DNA of 64,000 bases. Source: Polymorphobacter multimanifer. Lineage in GTDB: Bacteria; Pseudomonadota; Alphaproteobacteria; Sphingomonadales; Sphingomonadaceae. The notes beneath the pieces were generated by a model. That model was not told the DNA's origin. It did not search any database and was given only the letters and a program-made list of their open reading frames with translations. The translations under genes and the position numbers were made by a program. Positions within the stretch are counted from its first letter, which is position 1, and each line of letters opens with the position of its first letter. Positions 19,402 to 29,927 of this stretch are shown here, piece by piece. The stretch spans positions 100,793 through 164,792 of the forward strand of contig NZ_JACIIV010000006.1 in assembly GCF_014205635.1 (NCBI RefSeq). Direction: 5' to 3'.

Positions 19402-20254
19402 GGTCAGCCGCCGGGCGGTGTTCCTGGGGGCGGCTGCGCTGCCGCTGGCCGGGTGCACGCGGTTCGAGGCGCTCAACGGGCTCAACGCGGTGACGCCGGG
19501 GGACGGGGACACACGGCAGACCGGGCGCGACATCTTCTTCGGTGGGGACCCGCGCCAGGCGCTCGATGTCTATGCGCCCGAGGCTGCCGGTCCGCATCCG
19601 GTGGTGGTGTTCTTCTATGGCGGCAGCTGGGCCTCGGGGCGGCGGCAGGACTATGGCTTTGCGGCGCGCGCGCTGGCATCGCGCGGGTATGTCGTGGTGG
19701 TGCCGGACTATCGGCTGGTGCCGGCGCATGCGTTTCCGGATTTTGTCGAGGACGGGGCGGCGGCGGTGCGCTGGGCGGCGGCCAACATCGGGCAGCATGG
19801 CGGCGACCCGGCGCGGATCGCGGTGATGGGGCACAGTGCCGGGGGTCATATCGCGCTGATGCTGGCGCTGGACCGGCGCTGGCTGGGGGATGCCTCGCCG
19901 ATCAAGGCGGCGGTCGGGCTGGCGGGGCCGTATGATTTTCTGCCGTTCGAACCCAATGGTGCGGCCGACCGCGCCTTCGGCCATCTGCGCGACTTGAAGA
20001 CGACGCAGCCGATCAGCTTTGCCGGGCCGGGGCGGCCGCCGGTGCTGCTGCTGCAGGGGCTGGATGACGACACGGTGCTGCCGCACAATGCGCGGAACCT
20101 GGCGGCGGCGCTGCAGGCGGCGGGCTCGGTGGCCGAAACGAGGTTCTACGACGGGCTGGGGCATGTCGGCATCGTGCTGGCGCTTTCGAAGCCGTTCCGG
20201 GGCCGGGCGCCGGTGCTGGCGGATGCCGCGGCGTTTCTGGCGGCGCGGGTATAA
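19385..20254 (+). CDS. Alpha/beta hydrolase lipoprotein (BD-FAE-like esterase)
   Basis: A 289-residue protein; ATG 19385 lies inside the TolC gene end, giving a 17-base overlap. The N-terminus SRRAVFLGAAALPLAGC has a twin-Arg-like start and a lipobox (LAGC), so an envelope lipoprotein is likely. The hydrolase core has FFYGGSWASG as oxyanion loop, GHSAGGH with the nucleophile Ser, LQGLDDDTVLP with the acid Asp and DGLGHVGI with the His. This is a carboxylesterase of the acetyl-xylan/feruloyl-esterase type. Placement suggests that it works on the cargo or ligand of the secretion system, or merely shares its mRNA. Confidence 0.87.
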   Translation: MRSGFRVSRRAVFLGAAALPLAGCTRFEALNGLNAVTPGDGDTRQTGRDIFFGGDPRQALDVYAPEAAGPHPVVVFFYGGSWASGRRQDYGFAARALASRGYVVVVPDYRLVPAHAFPDFVEDGAAAVRWAAANIGQHGGDPARIAVMGHSAGGHIALMLALDRRWLGDASPIKAAVGLAGPYDFLPFEPNGAADRAFGHLRDLKTTQPISFAGPGRPPVLLLQGLDDDTVLPHNARNLAAALQAAGSVAETRFYDGLGHVGIVLALSKPFRGRAPVLADAAAFLAARV

Positions 20255-20333
20255 TGCTGATCCTCCGCACGATTTGGCGCGCTGGACCGCTGCCGGGCTT
20301 GACCGCTGGGGGTGGCCCGTCCAGAAACCGGGC

Positions 20334-20603
20334 ATGACCGATGAACCGCTTTCTGCCCAGAGTTTGGGCACCCTGAGTTTCGAGGACGCGCTGAAGCGGC
20401 TTGAGGCTATCGTGCACAGCCTGGAGAGCGGGGCGGCGAGCCTCGAGGATTCGATTGCGCTTTATGCGCAGGGGCAGGCGCTGAAGGCGCATTGCGAGGC
20501 CAAGCTGGCGCAGGCGAATGCACGGATCGAGGCGATTGTGGCGAGCGATTCCGGCGAGGCCAGCGGCACGCGCGCGTTCGATGCGCCGGCAGGCGGTGGC
20601 TGA
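20334..20603 (+). CDS. xseB: Exodeoxyribonuclease VII small subunit
   Basis: An 89-residue subunit that joins XseA to degrade single-stranded DNA into oligonucleotides. The signature LSFEDALKRLEAIVHSLESG, then LEDSIALYAQGQALKAHCE, is diagnostic. ATG 20334 is the first good start. The ispA start lies four bases after its stop, the usual xseB-ispA order in alphaproteobacteria. No xseA is in the window. Confidence 0.95.
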   Translation: MTDEPLSAQSLGTLSFEDALKRLEAIVHSLESGAASLEDSIALYAQGQALKAHCEAKLAQANARIEAIVASDSGEASGTRAFDAPAGGG

Positions 20604-20607
20604 GACG

Positions 20608-21507
20608 ATGCCCGGGGCTTCGCTTACGCTGAAACCGGCGCTCGACGCGATCGGCAAGGCGATCGACCAGCGCTTCGACCGGCTGTTGCCGGTGCCCGAG
20701 GACAGCCGGGCGCGGTTGTTCGAGGCGATGCGGCATGCCGCGATCGGCGGCGGCAAGCGGATGCGGCCGCTGCTGGTGGTGGCGGCGTGCGACCTGTTCC
20801 ATGTCGACCGCGAGCGCGCCCTTCGGGTGGCGATGGCGATCGAGTGCATCCATGTCTACAGCCTGATCCACGACGACCTGCCGTGCATGGACGATGACGA
20901 CATGCGCCGCGGCAAGCCGACGGTGCACAAGGCGTTCGACGAAGCGACTGCGGTGCTGGCCGGTGATTCGCTGCATGATCTGGCGTATGACATCCTCGCC
21001 GATGCGGCGACGCATGAGGATCCGTTCGTTCGGCTCGAGCTGATCCAGGCGCTGTCGGCGGCTTCGGGGCCGATGGGCATGGCCGGCGGGCAGATGATGG
21101 ACCTTGTTGCGGGCGATGCGCTCTATGATCTGGGCGCGGTGACGCGGCTGCAGCAGCTGAAGACCGGGGCGCTGATCGGCTTCTGCCTCGAAGCGGGCGG
21201 CATCATGGGTGGCATTGCCGATGGCCAGCGCACGCCGCTGAGGGGCTATGCGCGCGACCTGGGGCTGGCGTTCCAGATTGCCGATGACCTGCTCGACGTC
21301 GAGGGCACCGAGGCCGCCGCCGGCAAGGCGCTTCGCAAGGACGAGGAGGCCGGCAAGGCGACCTTCGTGTCCCTGCTCGGGCTGGAGCGGGCGCGGACGC
21401 AGGCGCAGATGCTCATCGACCAGGCGATACTGCATCTGGCGAGCTTCGGGCAGGAAGCCGATCTGCTGCGCGCCATCGCGCGCTTCGCCATCGAGCGGGA
21501 CCGCTGA
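20608..21507 (+). CDS. ispA: Polyprenyl diphosphate synthase (farnesyl-PP type)
   Basis: A 299-residue prenyltransferase that builds C15 isoprenoid diphosphate from IPP and DMAPP. GGKRMRPLL binds IPP. The first Asp-rich motif is DDLPCMDDDD, with GKPTVHK after it. The second is FQIADDLLDVEGT. The length and the two residues between the first Asp pair and DDD match bacterial FPP synthases. It starts at ATG 20608. dxs, which commonly follows in related genomes, is replaced here by coaD. Confidence 0.93.
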   Translation: MPGASLTLKPALDAIGKAIDQRFDRLLPVPEDSRARLFEAMRHAAIGGGKRMRPLLVVAACDLFHVDRERALRVAMAIECIHVYSLIHDDLPCMDDDDMRRGKPTVHKAFDEATAVLAGDSLHDLAYDILADAATHEDPFVRLELIQALSAASGPMGMAGGQMMDLVAGDALYDLGAVTRLQQLKTGALIGFCLEAGGIMGGIADGQRTPLRGYARDLGLAFQIADDLLDVEGTEAAAGKALRKDEEAGKATFVSLLGLERARTQAQMLIDQAILHLASFGQEADLLRAIARFAIERDR

Positions 21508-21508
21508 G

Positions 21509-22008
21509 GTGGCGCGCATCGGCGTCTATCCCGGCACCTTCGATCCCGTGACGCTCGGGCATATGGACATCATCCGCCGCGGCGCCAAGCTGGTCGACCG
21601 GCTGGTGATCGGCGTGGCGACCAACCCCTCCAAATCGCCGATGTTCACGCTGGAAGAGCGCAAGGCGCAGATCTTGCGCGAGACCGCGGATATTCCGGGC
21701 GTGGAGGTGGTGGCGTTCGATGCGCTGCTGATGACCTTTGCCGAGCGGCAGGGGGCGAGCATGATCGTGCGAGGCCTTCGTGCGGTGGCGGATTTCGAGT
21801 ATGAGTTCCAGATGGCCGGCATGAACCAGCAGCTGAACAATGCGATCGAGACGGTGTTTCTGATGGCGGATGTGGCATTGCAGCCGATCGCTTCACGTCT
21901 GGTCAAGGAAATTGCGATCTATGGTGGCGAGATCGGCAAGTTCGTGAGCCCGGCGGTGGCCGCCGAGGTGCGCGCGCGCGTCGACGTTATTGGACGCAAG
22001 GGTAGCGA

Positions 22009-22012
<4 letters not shown>
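21509..22012 (+). CDS. coaD: Phosphopantetheine adenylyltransferase
   Basis: A 167-residue enzyme of coenzyme A synthesis that adds AMP to 4'-phosphopantetheine. It starts at GTG 21509, one base after the ispA stop. YPGTFDPVTLGHMDII is the nucleotidyltransferase T/HxGH-type motif. IVRGLRAVADFEYEFQMAGMN, here read in parts, and the C-terminal IASRLVKEIA complete the family pattern. Its stop overlaps the cyclophilin start (ATGA). Confidence 0.95.
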
Positions 22013-22716
<704 letters not shown>

Positions 22717-22793
22717 GCCGCGTTTTGCCGGTGTGATATTGCAAGTTTGATTGCGGCGTTACTGCGCGGCCGGTTTCGGTTGCCGGCAGGCTG

Positions 22794-23426
22794 ATGGTTG
22801 TTATTGTATCGGCGCTAGGGGTGCTGATGCTCGATTTTCTGCTCGATGGCGATGTTGTTGCCTTCAGCCTGGCGCTGGTGGCAATGATTGCCGTCGGTGC
22901 GGTGCAGGCGATCGGCCTTGATGCCGATGCCGATGCCGATGCGATGGGCGGCGGGCTCGATTGGCTGAATGCGGGTCGGTTGCCGCTGCTGATGCTGCTC
23001 GTGGTGTTTCTGGCGGTGTTCGGGATGGTCGGGCTGGCGTTGCAGCAGGCGGCGCTGGCGCTGGCGGATGGTGTGCTGCCATGGGTGGCGGCGGTGCCGG
23101 CGGCGGCGGTGCTGGCGCTGCCGGGCACGCGACTGGCGGGGCGGCTGCTCGCACCGATCCTGCCGCGTGACGAGACGACCGCGGTGGCCCTCGAAAGCCT
23201 TGTCGGGCGCCGGGCGCGAATTGTTGTTGGCGTGGCGCGGCCGGGCAGCCCGGCGCGGGCGCGCGTGACCGATGCGCATGGCCAGGCGCATTTCGTGATG
23301 GTGGAGCCGGCGGCGGCGGGCGAGCATGACGAGCGCGCCGAACTGCTGCTGGTGGCGCGCGAGGGCGATGTGTTCCGCGTGGTGGAAGTCGACCCTGATC
23401 CCTTTGGCGAAGCGAGGAATGGCTGA
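22794..23426 (+). CDS. YqiJ-like membrane/OB-fold protein, flotillin partner
   Basis: A 210-residue protein. Three or four hydrophobic helices occupy residues 1-115, with an acidic alternating stretch LDADADADAM between the first pair. The remainder is a small beta-rich soluble domain from about LESLVGRRARIVVG, consistent with the OB/NfeD-like domain that accompanies flotillins. Its stop overlaps the flotillin ATG (TGATG), as in yqiJK operons. ATG 22827 is an alternative start. It probably acts with the flotillin in membrane organisation. Confidence 0.75.
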   Translation: MVVIVSALGVLMLDFLLDGDVVAFSLALVAMIAVGAVQAIGLDADADADAMGGGLDWLNAGRLPLLMLLVVFLAVFGMVGLALQQAALALADGVLPWVAAVPAAAVLALPGTRLAGRLLAPILPRDETTAVALESLVGRRARIVVGVARPGSPARARVTDAHGQAHFVMVEPAAAGEHDERAELLLVAREGDVFRVVEVDPDPFGEARNG

Positions 23427-25144
23427 TGAACGATCTGGTGCCTGTGAATGATGGCGGCGGTGATGCGCTGATCCTGCTCGGCGGTGGCGGGCTGGTGATT
23501 CTGGTCACGCTGCTGGTGTTGGGGCTGATCGTGGCGCGGCTCTACCGGCGGGCATCGAAGGAGATCGGCTTCGTGCGCACGGGCTTCGGTGGCGAGAAGG
23601 TGGTGATCAATGGTGGTGCGCTGGTGCTGCCGGTGCTCCACGAGACGATGCCGGTGAACATGAACACCGTGCGGCTGCCGGTGGAGCGGCGCAATTCCGA
23701 TGCGCTCATCACTTCGGACCGGATGCGGATCGATGTGAAGGCGGAATTCTATGTGCGGGTGAAGCCCGACATGGCGAGCATTGCCACGGCAGCGCAGACG
23801 CTGGGCAACCGGACGATGCGCCCCGAAGCGCTGAAGGAGTTGATCGAGGGCAAATTTGTCGATGCACTACGCTCGGTGGCGGCGGGGATGACGATGAACC
23901 AGCTGCACGAGCAGCGCTCGGACTTTGTGCAGAAGGTGCAGCAGGTTTCTTCGGCCGATCTTTCGATGAATGGGCTGGAGCTGGAAAGCGTATCCCTGAC
24001 CGGGCTCGACCAGACGTCGATCGAGCATTTCAACGCCAACAATGCCTTCGATGCCGAGGGGCTGACCAAATTGACCGAGCAGATCGAGCTGCGCCGCAAG
24101 ACGCGCAACGACATCGAACAGGACACAAGGGTGCAGATCGAGACAAAGAACCTCGAGGCCGAGCGCGAGCGGCTGAATTTGCAGCGCGAGACCGAGTTTG
24201 CGCGGATAGAACAGGAGCGCGAACTGCAGATCCGCCGGGCGGCGCAATCGGCGGAGATTGCGCAGCAGCAGGCGGAACGGGGCCGCGAGGCCGAGCAGGC
24301 GAAGATCGGCGCCAAGCAGATGGTGGACGGCGCGCAGATCGAAGCCGACCGGGCGGTGGCGCAGGCGCGGATTGCGCAGGAGCAATCGGTGGCGATCGCG
24401 CGGCAGGAAAGCCAGATTGCGGTGCAGAACAAGAGCCGCGAGGAGAGCCAGGCCAAGGCCGAGGCCGACAAGGCGCGCGCCGAGGCTGTGGCAGCCGAGG
24501 AGCGAGTGGTGACGGCGCGCGAGAACGAGATTGCCGAGCGTGCCAAGCTGATCGAGCTGATCGAGGCGGCCAAGGAAGCCGAGCGCATGGCGATCGGCAT
24601 CAAGGTGGCGGCGGAGGCCGAGAAGGCGGCGGCGGGCAACCGCGCCGAGGCGGTGCGGCTGGAGGCCGAAGGCCAGGCCGAGGCGGCGAAGCTGACCGCC
24701 GAGGGCATTCGAGCGCGCTTCGAGGTGGATGCGCAGGGGCAAAAGGCGCTGAACGAAGCCGCCAACCTGCTTTCGGACGAGCAGGTTTCGATGCAGACCA
24801 AGCTGGCACTGCTGAAGGTGCTGCCGGAGATCATCCGTGAGGCGGCGAAGCCGATGGAGGCGATCGACAGCATCAGGATCGTGCAGGTGGAAGGGCTTGG
24901 CGGCGGCGGCGGGGGTGGTGGCGCAGGCAGTGCTGGTGCTGGCGATGGCAATCTGGCCGATGCGGCGATGACGGCGGCGCTGCGCTACCGGGCGCAGGCG
25001 CCGATCGTGGACAATCTGCTGCGCGAGCTGGGACTGGACGGCAAGGCGCTGGGGCTGGCGGGGCCGGGGGTGACTGAGCCGGGGGTGATTGCGCCGGGGG
25101 TGACTGGGCCGGGGGTGACTGCGCCGGAGACGCGCTCCACGTGA
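23426..25144 (+). CDS. Flotillin-family (YqiK-like) protein
   Basis: A 572-residue membrane scaffold protein. One N-terminal transmembrane helix (about 15-42) is followed by an SPFH/PHB domain (about 47-230; FVRTGFGGEKVVINGGALV, RMRIDVKAEFYVRVKPD). A long Ala/Glu-rich coiled coil (about 235-445) and a C-terminal oligomerisation region complete the chain. A Gly-rich hinge and a PGVTx repeat lie at the end. Flotillins assemble into membrane microdomains. The partner gene yqiJ lies immediately upstream and is coupled. Confidence 0.9.
   Translation: MNDLVPVNDGGGDALILLGGGGLVILVTLLVLGLIVARLYRRASKEIGFVRTGFGGEKVVINGGALVLPVLHETMPVNMNTVRLPVERRNSDALITSDRMRIDVKAEFYVRVKPDMASIATAAQTLGNRTMRPEALKELIEGKFVDALRSVAAGMTMNQLHEQRSDFVQKVQQVSSADLSMNGLELESVSLTGLDQTSIEHFNANNAFDAEGLTKLTEQIELRRKTRNDIEQDTRVQIETKNLEAERERLNLQRETEFARIEQERELQIRRAAQSAEIAQQQAERGREAEQAKIGAKQMVDGAQIEADRAVAQARIAQEQSVAIARQESQIAVQNKSREESQAKAEADKARAEAVAAEERVVTARENEIAERAKLIELIEAAKEAERMAIGIKVAAEAEKAAAGNRAEAVRLEAEGQAEAAKLTAEGIRARFEVDAQGQKALNEAANLLSDEQVSMQTKLALLKVLPEIIREAAKPMEAIDSIRIVQVEGLGGGGGGGGAGSAGAGDGNLADAAMTAALRYRAQAPIVDNLLRELGLDGKALGLAGPGVTEPGVIAPGVTGPGVTAPETRST
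25064..25123 (+). repeat. Four 15-bp tandem units in the flotillin tail
   Basis: Consensus CCGGGGGTGACTGNG, four units and a partial fifth, coding PGVTE/PGVIA/PGVTG/PGVTA at the extreme C-terminus. Confidence 0.92.
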
Positions 25145-25259
25145 CCTTTCGCCCTCATGTTCTGGCCAGGCGCGAGCAGAAAGTGCTGAAGCGCTACCAG
25201 GTCTGCAGATGGACTGTCTTCGAGATTGAGCAGTTCAGGGCCCGGGCTTGCTGACCGGA

Positions 25260-25733
25260 TCAGACCCGCCCGATTGTAGCGAGCGAACCTGAATCGAGGT
25301 GCTGCAGGATTCGTTGCAGAGCAGCGATGCTGCTCTTGTCTTCGCTGCTTTCGAGTGCGTCCTGCAGCACCGTGCGAATGTCCTCTGCTCCAACCCGCTC
25401 CATTTGCCAGTCCGGATACAGGCGATCGCGCTTTTCCACGCTCCGGTCCAGCGCGACGACATCATGATGGCGCGAATCACCATGCAGGCTTGCGATCAAC
25501 TTTTCGACCTGGACCGGTGGCCCCTCGATCCATTGGAAAAAGACGCCACTGCCGAACACCAGAACCCCGGTGATATCGCGAGAGGTGTTACGGCGCTGCG
25601 ACCATTCGATGATGTGGTCCACCGCGGCGTCGTCGACGCCTTCGGCGGCCCGGCTGCAATAGACAAAGGTGGCAAGAATGGGCGCTGCCTCGAGCAGGTG
25701 GACGTCGCCTGGAAAACCGAACTCGTCGAACAT
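25260..25733 (-). CDS. BLUF-domain blue-light photoreceptor
   Basis: A 157-residue protein almost wholly made of a BLUF flavin-binding domain (residues about 19-112) plus a short helical tail. All residues that define the photocycle are in place: Tyr25 in VYCSRA, Asn49 in RRNTSRDITG, Gln67 in FFQWIEG, and Trp109/Met111 in DWQM. RSH-like HGDSRHHDV matches the family. No output domain such as EAL is fused, so it belongs to the short PixD/BlrB class that signals by protein contact. It stands alone, divergent from queA. Confidence 0.9.
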   Translation of the reverse strand: MFDEFGFPGDVHLLEAAPILATFVYCSRAAEGVDDAAVDHIIEWSQRRNTSRDITGVLVFGSGVFFQWIEGPPVQVEKLIASLHGDSRHHDVVALDRSVEKRDRLYPDWQMERVGAEDIRTVLQDALESSEDKSSIAALQRILQHLDSGSLATIGRV

Positions 25734-25938
25734 GGTTCATCTCGCCTTGCAGGTGCCGAACAATCCGACGGTTTCGTAAAGTAGCGCATATCTCTTGTCT
25801 GGGTAAGGAAGCGTTGGCGTCGCATCCGTGGCTGGTTTGGGCCGAGCGGCAGCAACGGCGCCGGGGCGGCATGGGCTCCGTCGTTTTGCTTTGTTTTTTC
25901 GCATTTTCGTTCGTGAAATTTCACCGTAGAGCCGCGCC

Positions 25939-26961
25939 ATGCTTGTGAGTGATTTCGACTTTGAACTGCCGGCCGAACGGATTGCATTGCGGCCCGTATC
26001 GCCCCGGGATTCGGCGCGGATGCTCGAAGTGCGCGACAGCGGGCTTGCCGACCTTGTGATGCGCGATCTGCCGGCGAGGTTGCAGCCGGGTGATGTGCTG
26101 GTGGTGAATGATACGCGGGTGATCCCGGCGCAGTTCAGGGGGCGGCGGGGGGAGGCGACGGTGGGAGTGACGCTGCACAAGCGCGAGGGGGCGGCGCGCT
26201 GGTGGGCGTTTGTAAAGAATGTGCGGCGGCTTGCGGTGGCGGACCGGGTGGATTTCGGGTCCGGACTGTTTGGCGTGGTGGAGGAGATGGGCGCCGAGGG
26301 GGCGGTGCTGTGGCGCTTCGAGGCCGATAATGGCGTTGAGGCGGCGATGATGGCGGCGGGGGTGATGCCGCTGCCGCCGTATATCGCCTCGAAGCGCGCG
26401 GTCGATGACCGCGATGCCGAGGATTACCAGACGCTGCATGCGGCGAAGGACGGCGCGGTGGCGGCGCCCACCGCGGGGCTGCACTTCACGCCCGAACTCT
26501 GGGCGGCGCTGGCGGCGCGCGGTGTGGGGCGCGAGGTGGTGACGCTGCATGTGGGGGCGGGGACGTTTTTGCCGGTGAAGGCCGAGCGGACCGAAGACCA
26601 TGTGATGCACAGCGAATGGGGCGAGGTGCCGGGCGATGTGGCGGCGCGGCTGAATGCGGCGCGGGCGGCCGGTGGCCGGGTGGTGGCGGTGGGGACGACC
26701 TCGCTGCGGGTGCTGGAATCGGCGGTAGAGGGCGGGCGGATCGGGGCGTTTTCGGGGGATACCGCCATCTTCATCACGCCGGGCTATCGCTTTGGCGCGG
26801 TGGACGGGCTGGTGACGAATTTCCATTTGCCGAAATCGACGTTGTTCATGCTGGTGAGCGCGCTGATGAGCACCGAGGTAATGCGGGTGGCCTATGCGCA
26901 TGCGATCGAGCACGGGTATCGGTTTTACAGCTATGGGGATGGGTCGCTGCTGTTACCCTGA
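25939..26961 (+). CDS. queA: tRNA preQ1(34) S-adenosylmethionine ribosyltransferase-isomerase
   Basis: A 340-residue cytoplasmic enzyme that moves the ribosyl part of SAM onto preQ1 in the wobble position of tRNA, giving epoxyqueuosine. The start [19 protein letters not shown] is typical. [33 protein letters not shown] and [17 protein letters not shown] are family blocks. The length matches the E. coli protein (356). Its 3' end overlaps the convergent acyltransferase gene by nine bases. Confidence 0.96.
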   Translation: MLVSDFDFELPAERIALRPVSPRDSARMLEVRDSGLADLVMRDLPARLQPGDVLVVNDTRVIPAQFRGRRGEATVGVTLHKREGAARWWAFVKNVRRLAVADRVDFGSGLFGVVEEMGAEGAVLWRFEADNGVEAAMMAAGVMPLPPYIASKRAVDDRDAEDYQTLHAAKDGAVAAPTAGLHFTPELWAALAARGVGREVVTLHVGAGTFLPVKAERTEDHVMHSEWGEVPGDVAARLNAARAAGGRVVAVGTTSLRVLESAVEGGRIGAFSGDTAIFITPGYRFGAVDGLVTNFHLPKSTLFMLVSALMSTEVMRVAYAHAIEHGYRFYSYGDGSLLLP

Positions 26962-28035
26962 GGCGGACCAACGGGCAGTGATGCGACGGCGCAGCGGGCT
27001 TTCGATGAAGAGGAAGGAGGCGCGGGAGAGCGCCATCATGCCGACGAGCCAGGCGATGAGAAACGCCGGGGTGGCGAACACTGCCTTGTCGGAGATGGCC
27101 AGCAGCAGGACGATCTGGACGGGGATGTGCCAGAGATAAAGGCTGTAGGTGTTGTCCCCGATCCAGCCGAGGCCGCGGGGAAAGCTGTGGGTGCCGCGGT
27201 TGACGAACTGTTCGGCCCAGGCGGCGAGGATGAGGCTTGCGGCCATGGCCGCGGCGATGGCCTGGGCCGGCAGGCGCTGTGCCAGCATGAGCGCCACTAC
27301 GGCGGCGAGGACGGCGACTGCGGGCTGTTTCCAGCCGGGATGCGATGTGTGGAAGACGCTGACGGTGCAGCCCGCGAAGAAGAAGAGCCCGCACGCCCAG
27401 AAGGGCCCGCCGGCTTTCAGGGTGACGCCGAGCAGGAAGACGGCGGTGAGGACAGCCGGGCCGAGCAGGCCCAGGCGGAACAGCGGCCGGCGGATGGCCC
27501 AGAACAGCGCATAGACGAGCAGCTCGATGGAAACCGACCAGATCGGAGCGTTGAAGGAATAGCCTCGCTCCAGCCCCCAGGCCGAGACGAAGCCGAGGTT
27601 GAGCAGGAAATGCCGGAGATCGTTGTTGCCGTAGATCTGGAACTGGCCGGTGGTATCGACGCTGACCGCCTGCAGCCCGGTGACGACCAGCAGCGTGATG
27701 AGGTGCAGCGGGTAGAGCCGGGCAAAGCGCGCCAGCGCGAACGCCCGGGTCGAGGTGTCGCGATGCGCATAGACGGTGGCGAAGACGAAGCCCGAAATCA
27801 GCCAGAAGAACTGGACTGCCAGATGGCCATGGACATAGAGCGGCCCGAACACCCCGGCGAGCGGCTGGCGCGCAAGCTCTGCGGGCGAAACGACGTCGGT
27901 TGGACCGGTGAGGCTGAAGTGCTGATAGTGCCAGAACAATATGGCGAGCGCTGCAAGGCCGCGGAGCAGATCGATGAGGTGGTAATGGGTGGACGGCGCC
28001 TGCGACGACTCTGGCTGGACAGCGGGTTCGTGCAT
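26953..28035 (-). CDS. Acyltransferase 3 family membrane protein
   Basis: A 360-residue multi-pass membrane acyltransferase of the OafA/NodX type. The start is taken at ATG 28035 (MHEPAVQP); ATG 28050 is close upstream. [18 protein letters not shown] is the N-terminal signature with the family's Arg and the catalytic-type His. [15 protein letters not shown] and [10 protein letters not shown] follow. [11 protein letters not shown] lies in the last third, with about ten helices overall. It would O-acylate a surface polysaccharide or lipid. The acceptor is unknown. Confidence 0.92.
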   Translation of the reverse strand: MHEPAVQPESSQAPSTHYHLIDLLRGLAALAILFWHYQHFSLTGPTDVVSPAELARQPLAGVFGPLYVHGHLAVQFFWLISGFVFATVYAHRDTSTRAFALARFARLYPLHLITLLVVTGLQAVSVDTTGQFQIYGNNDLRHFLLNLGFVSAWGLERGYSFNAPIWSVSIELLVYALFWAIRRPLFRLGLLGPAVLTAVFLLGVTLKAGGPFWACGLFFFAGCTVSVFHTSHPGWKQPAVAVLAAVVALMLAQRLPAQAIAAAMAASLILAAWAEQFVNRGTHSFPRGLGWIGDNTYSLYLWHIPVQIVLLLAISDKAVFATPAFLIAWLVGMMALSRASFLFIESPLRRRITARWSASG

Positions 28036-28203
28036 GGCGTTTCCTACCATGCCGGTTTGCGATGGCAATCGGCCAAAGGCTGGGGCCTTGCGGGGCGACT
28101 GTAACGCCAGCAATGTGCCGCGATTGCGGGGAGATCGGTCATCGGCATCACGGTATCAGCGGCAACGGCGCCCAGGCGGCGGCCGCTTTACGCGCAGCTT
28201 TAT

Positions 28204-29475
28204 GTGCAGGTGCTGGTGGCGATCGTGGCCGGGGGCCTGATCGGGCATTTCGCCCCCGAGACCGGGGTGGCGCTGAAGCCGCTGGGCGATGCCTTCATCC
28301 GGTTGGTGAAGATGATCATCGCACCGGTGATCTTCCTCACCATCGTGACGGGCATCGCCGGCATGCGCGACCTGGGGTCGGTGGGCCGGGTGGCGGGCAA
28401 GGCCTTTGGCTATTTCCTGTTCTTCTCGACGATTGCGCTCATCGTCGGGCTGGTGGTCGCCAATGTCGTGCAGCCTGGGAGCGGAATGCATATCGACCCG
28501 GCGACGCTGGAGACGGCGGCGGTCGATGACTATGCCGCCCAGGCCAAGGACCAGACGATCACGAACTTCCTGATGGGCATCATCCCCGAGACGATCATCG
28601 GTGCCTTTGCCGATGGCAATCTGCTGCAGGTGCTGTTTTTCGCGATCAGCTTCGGGGTGGCGCTGGCCTCGGTGGGAGCGCCGGCGGCACCACTGGTGCG
28701 ACTGCTCGAGGCGGCGGGGGCGGGATTCTTCCGGCTGGTGGCGATCTTCATGCGCGCCGCCCCCATCGGCGCGTTCGGGGCGTTTGCCTTCACCATCGGC
28801 CGCTACGGCTTGGGGTCTATCGCCAATCTGGCGATGCTGGTGGGCACCTTCTACCTGACGTCGCTGCTGTTCGTGATCGTGGTGCTGGGGGTGGTGGCGC
28901 GGCTGGCGGGGTTTTCGATCTTCACGCTCATTGCCTATCTGAAGGCCGAGCTTTTGCTGGTTCTGGGGACTTCGAGCTCCGAATCCGCGCTGCCAAGCTT
29001 GATGGAGAAGATGGAGCGCGCCGGTTGTCCCAGGCCGATCGTGGGGCTGGTGGTGCCGACGGGCTATTCGTTCAACCTGGATGGGACCAATATCTACATG
29101 ACGCTGGCCGCACTCTTCATCGCGCAGGCGACCGACATCGACCTGAGCCTGGGCGACCAGCTGCTGCTGCTCGGCGTGGCGATGCTCAGTTCCAAGGGGG
29201 CGGCGGGGGTGACCGGGGCGGGGTTCATCACGCTGGCGGCGACGCTGTCGATCGTGCCGAGCGTGCCGATTGCGGGGATGGCACTCATTCTGGGGATCGA
29301 CCGCTTCATGTCCGAATGCCGGGCGTTGACCAACTTCATCGGCAATGCGGTGGCGACGATCGTGGTGTCGCGCTGGGAGGGAGCGGTGGACGAGGCGGCG
29401 TTCGACAATGTGTTCAAGGCACGGAATTTCGGCATGCAGGTGGCGGTGCCAGGACCGGAAGCCGACCCCGATTAG
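28204..29475 (+). CDS. Dicarboxylate/amino acid:cation symporter (DctA-like)
   Basis: A 423-residue DAACS transporter for C4-dicarboxylates or Glu/Asp. [18 protein letters not shown] and [10 protein letters not shown] (hairpin 1) are followed by [16 protein letters not shown] with the NxxxT substrate site, [10 protein letters not shown] (hairpin 2) and [15 protein letters not shown] 28204 is the first conventional start. However, the upstream in-frame codons read [12 protein letters not shown], the usual DctA N-terminus, and no ATG/GTG/TTG occurs in frame back to the stop at 28102. The true start may be a rare codon such as ATC 28141, which sits behind GGGGAGA. Confidence 0.9.
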   Translation: MQVLVAIVAGGLIGHFAPETGVALKPLGDAFIRLVKMIIAPVIFLTIVTGIAGMRDLGSVGRVAGKAFGYFLFFSTIALIVGLVVANVVQPGSGMHIDPATLETAAVDDYAAQAKDQTITNFLMGIIPETIIGAFADGNLLQVLFFAISFGVALASVGAPAAPLVRLLEAAGAGFFRLVAIFMRAAPIGAFGAFAFTIGRYGLGSIANLAMLVGTFYLTSLLFVIVVLGVVARLAGFSIFTLIAYLKAELLLVLGTSSSESALPSLMEKMERAGCPRPIVGLVVPTGYSFNLDGTNIYMTLAALFIAQATDIDLSLGDQLLLLGVAMLSSKGAAGVTGAGFITLAATLSIVPSVPIAGMALILGIDRFMSECRALTNFIGNAVATIVVSRWEGAVDEAAFDNVFKARNFGMQVAVPGPEADPD

Positions 29476-29840
29476 GCGCGGATGAGCCAGATGAGCAGCG
29501 CGCCGAGCCCGATGGTGGCGATGCTGGCGTGGGCGATGATGGCGGGTGTGGCGGCACCCGGGCGGGGCTTGGCGATGAGGGGAATGAACAGGCCCGACAT
29601 GAAGGCGATGGCGAGGCCGAAGCCGGCATAGGGGCCAAGGTCGCCGAGCGGGGCGCGAGTGCCATCGGGCGCGCCGCGGAGCAGCAGGGCCAGCCCTTCG
29701 AGGCCGGCGGCGCCGATGATGAGGTGGACGGCGCTGGCGCCCCTGAAGGGTTTGCCGCCGGTCCAGAACTGGAAGGCCAGCCAGCCGCCGAGCATGGCGG
29801 TGCCGCAGAACAGCAGGGCGACAAGGGCGATGGCGGTCAT
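29472..29840 (-). CDS. Small four-helix membrane protein of unknown function
   Basis: A 122-residue protein from ATG 29840 with four hydrophobic segments (about 3-25, 38-57, 70-90, 98-120) and little else. No family was recognised. The open frame continues upstream through mgtE only as a shadow. Its stop overlaps the stop of the convergent symporter gene by four bases. Divergent from mgtE, 87 bases apart. Confidence 0.65.
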   Translation of the reverse strand: MTAIALVALLFCGTAMLGGWLAFQFWTGGKPFRGASAVHLIIGAAGLEGLALLLRGAPDGTRAPLGDLGPYAGFGLAIAFMSGLFIPLIAKPRPGAATPAIIAHASIATIGLGALLIWLIRA

Positions 29841-29927
29841 GGTGGTTCCCCCTGCGGGCCAGTGTAGCGGGGCCGCAGGTGGTGGGGAAGGGTGGCGGCG
29901 GCGGGGCACGCGGGCTATGCAGGCGCC

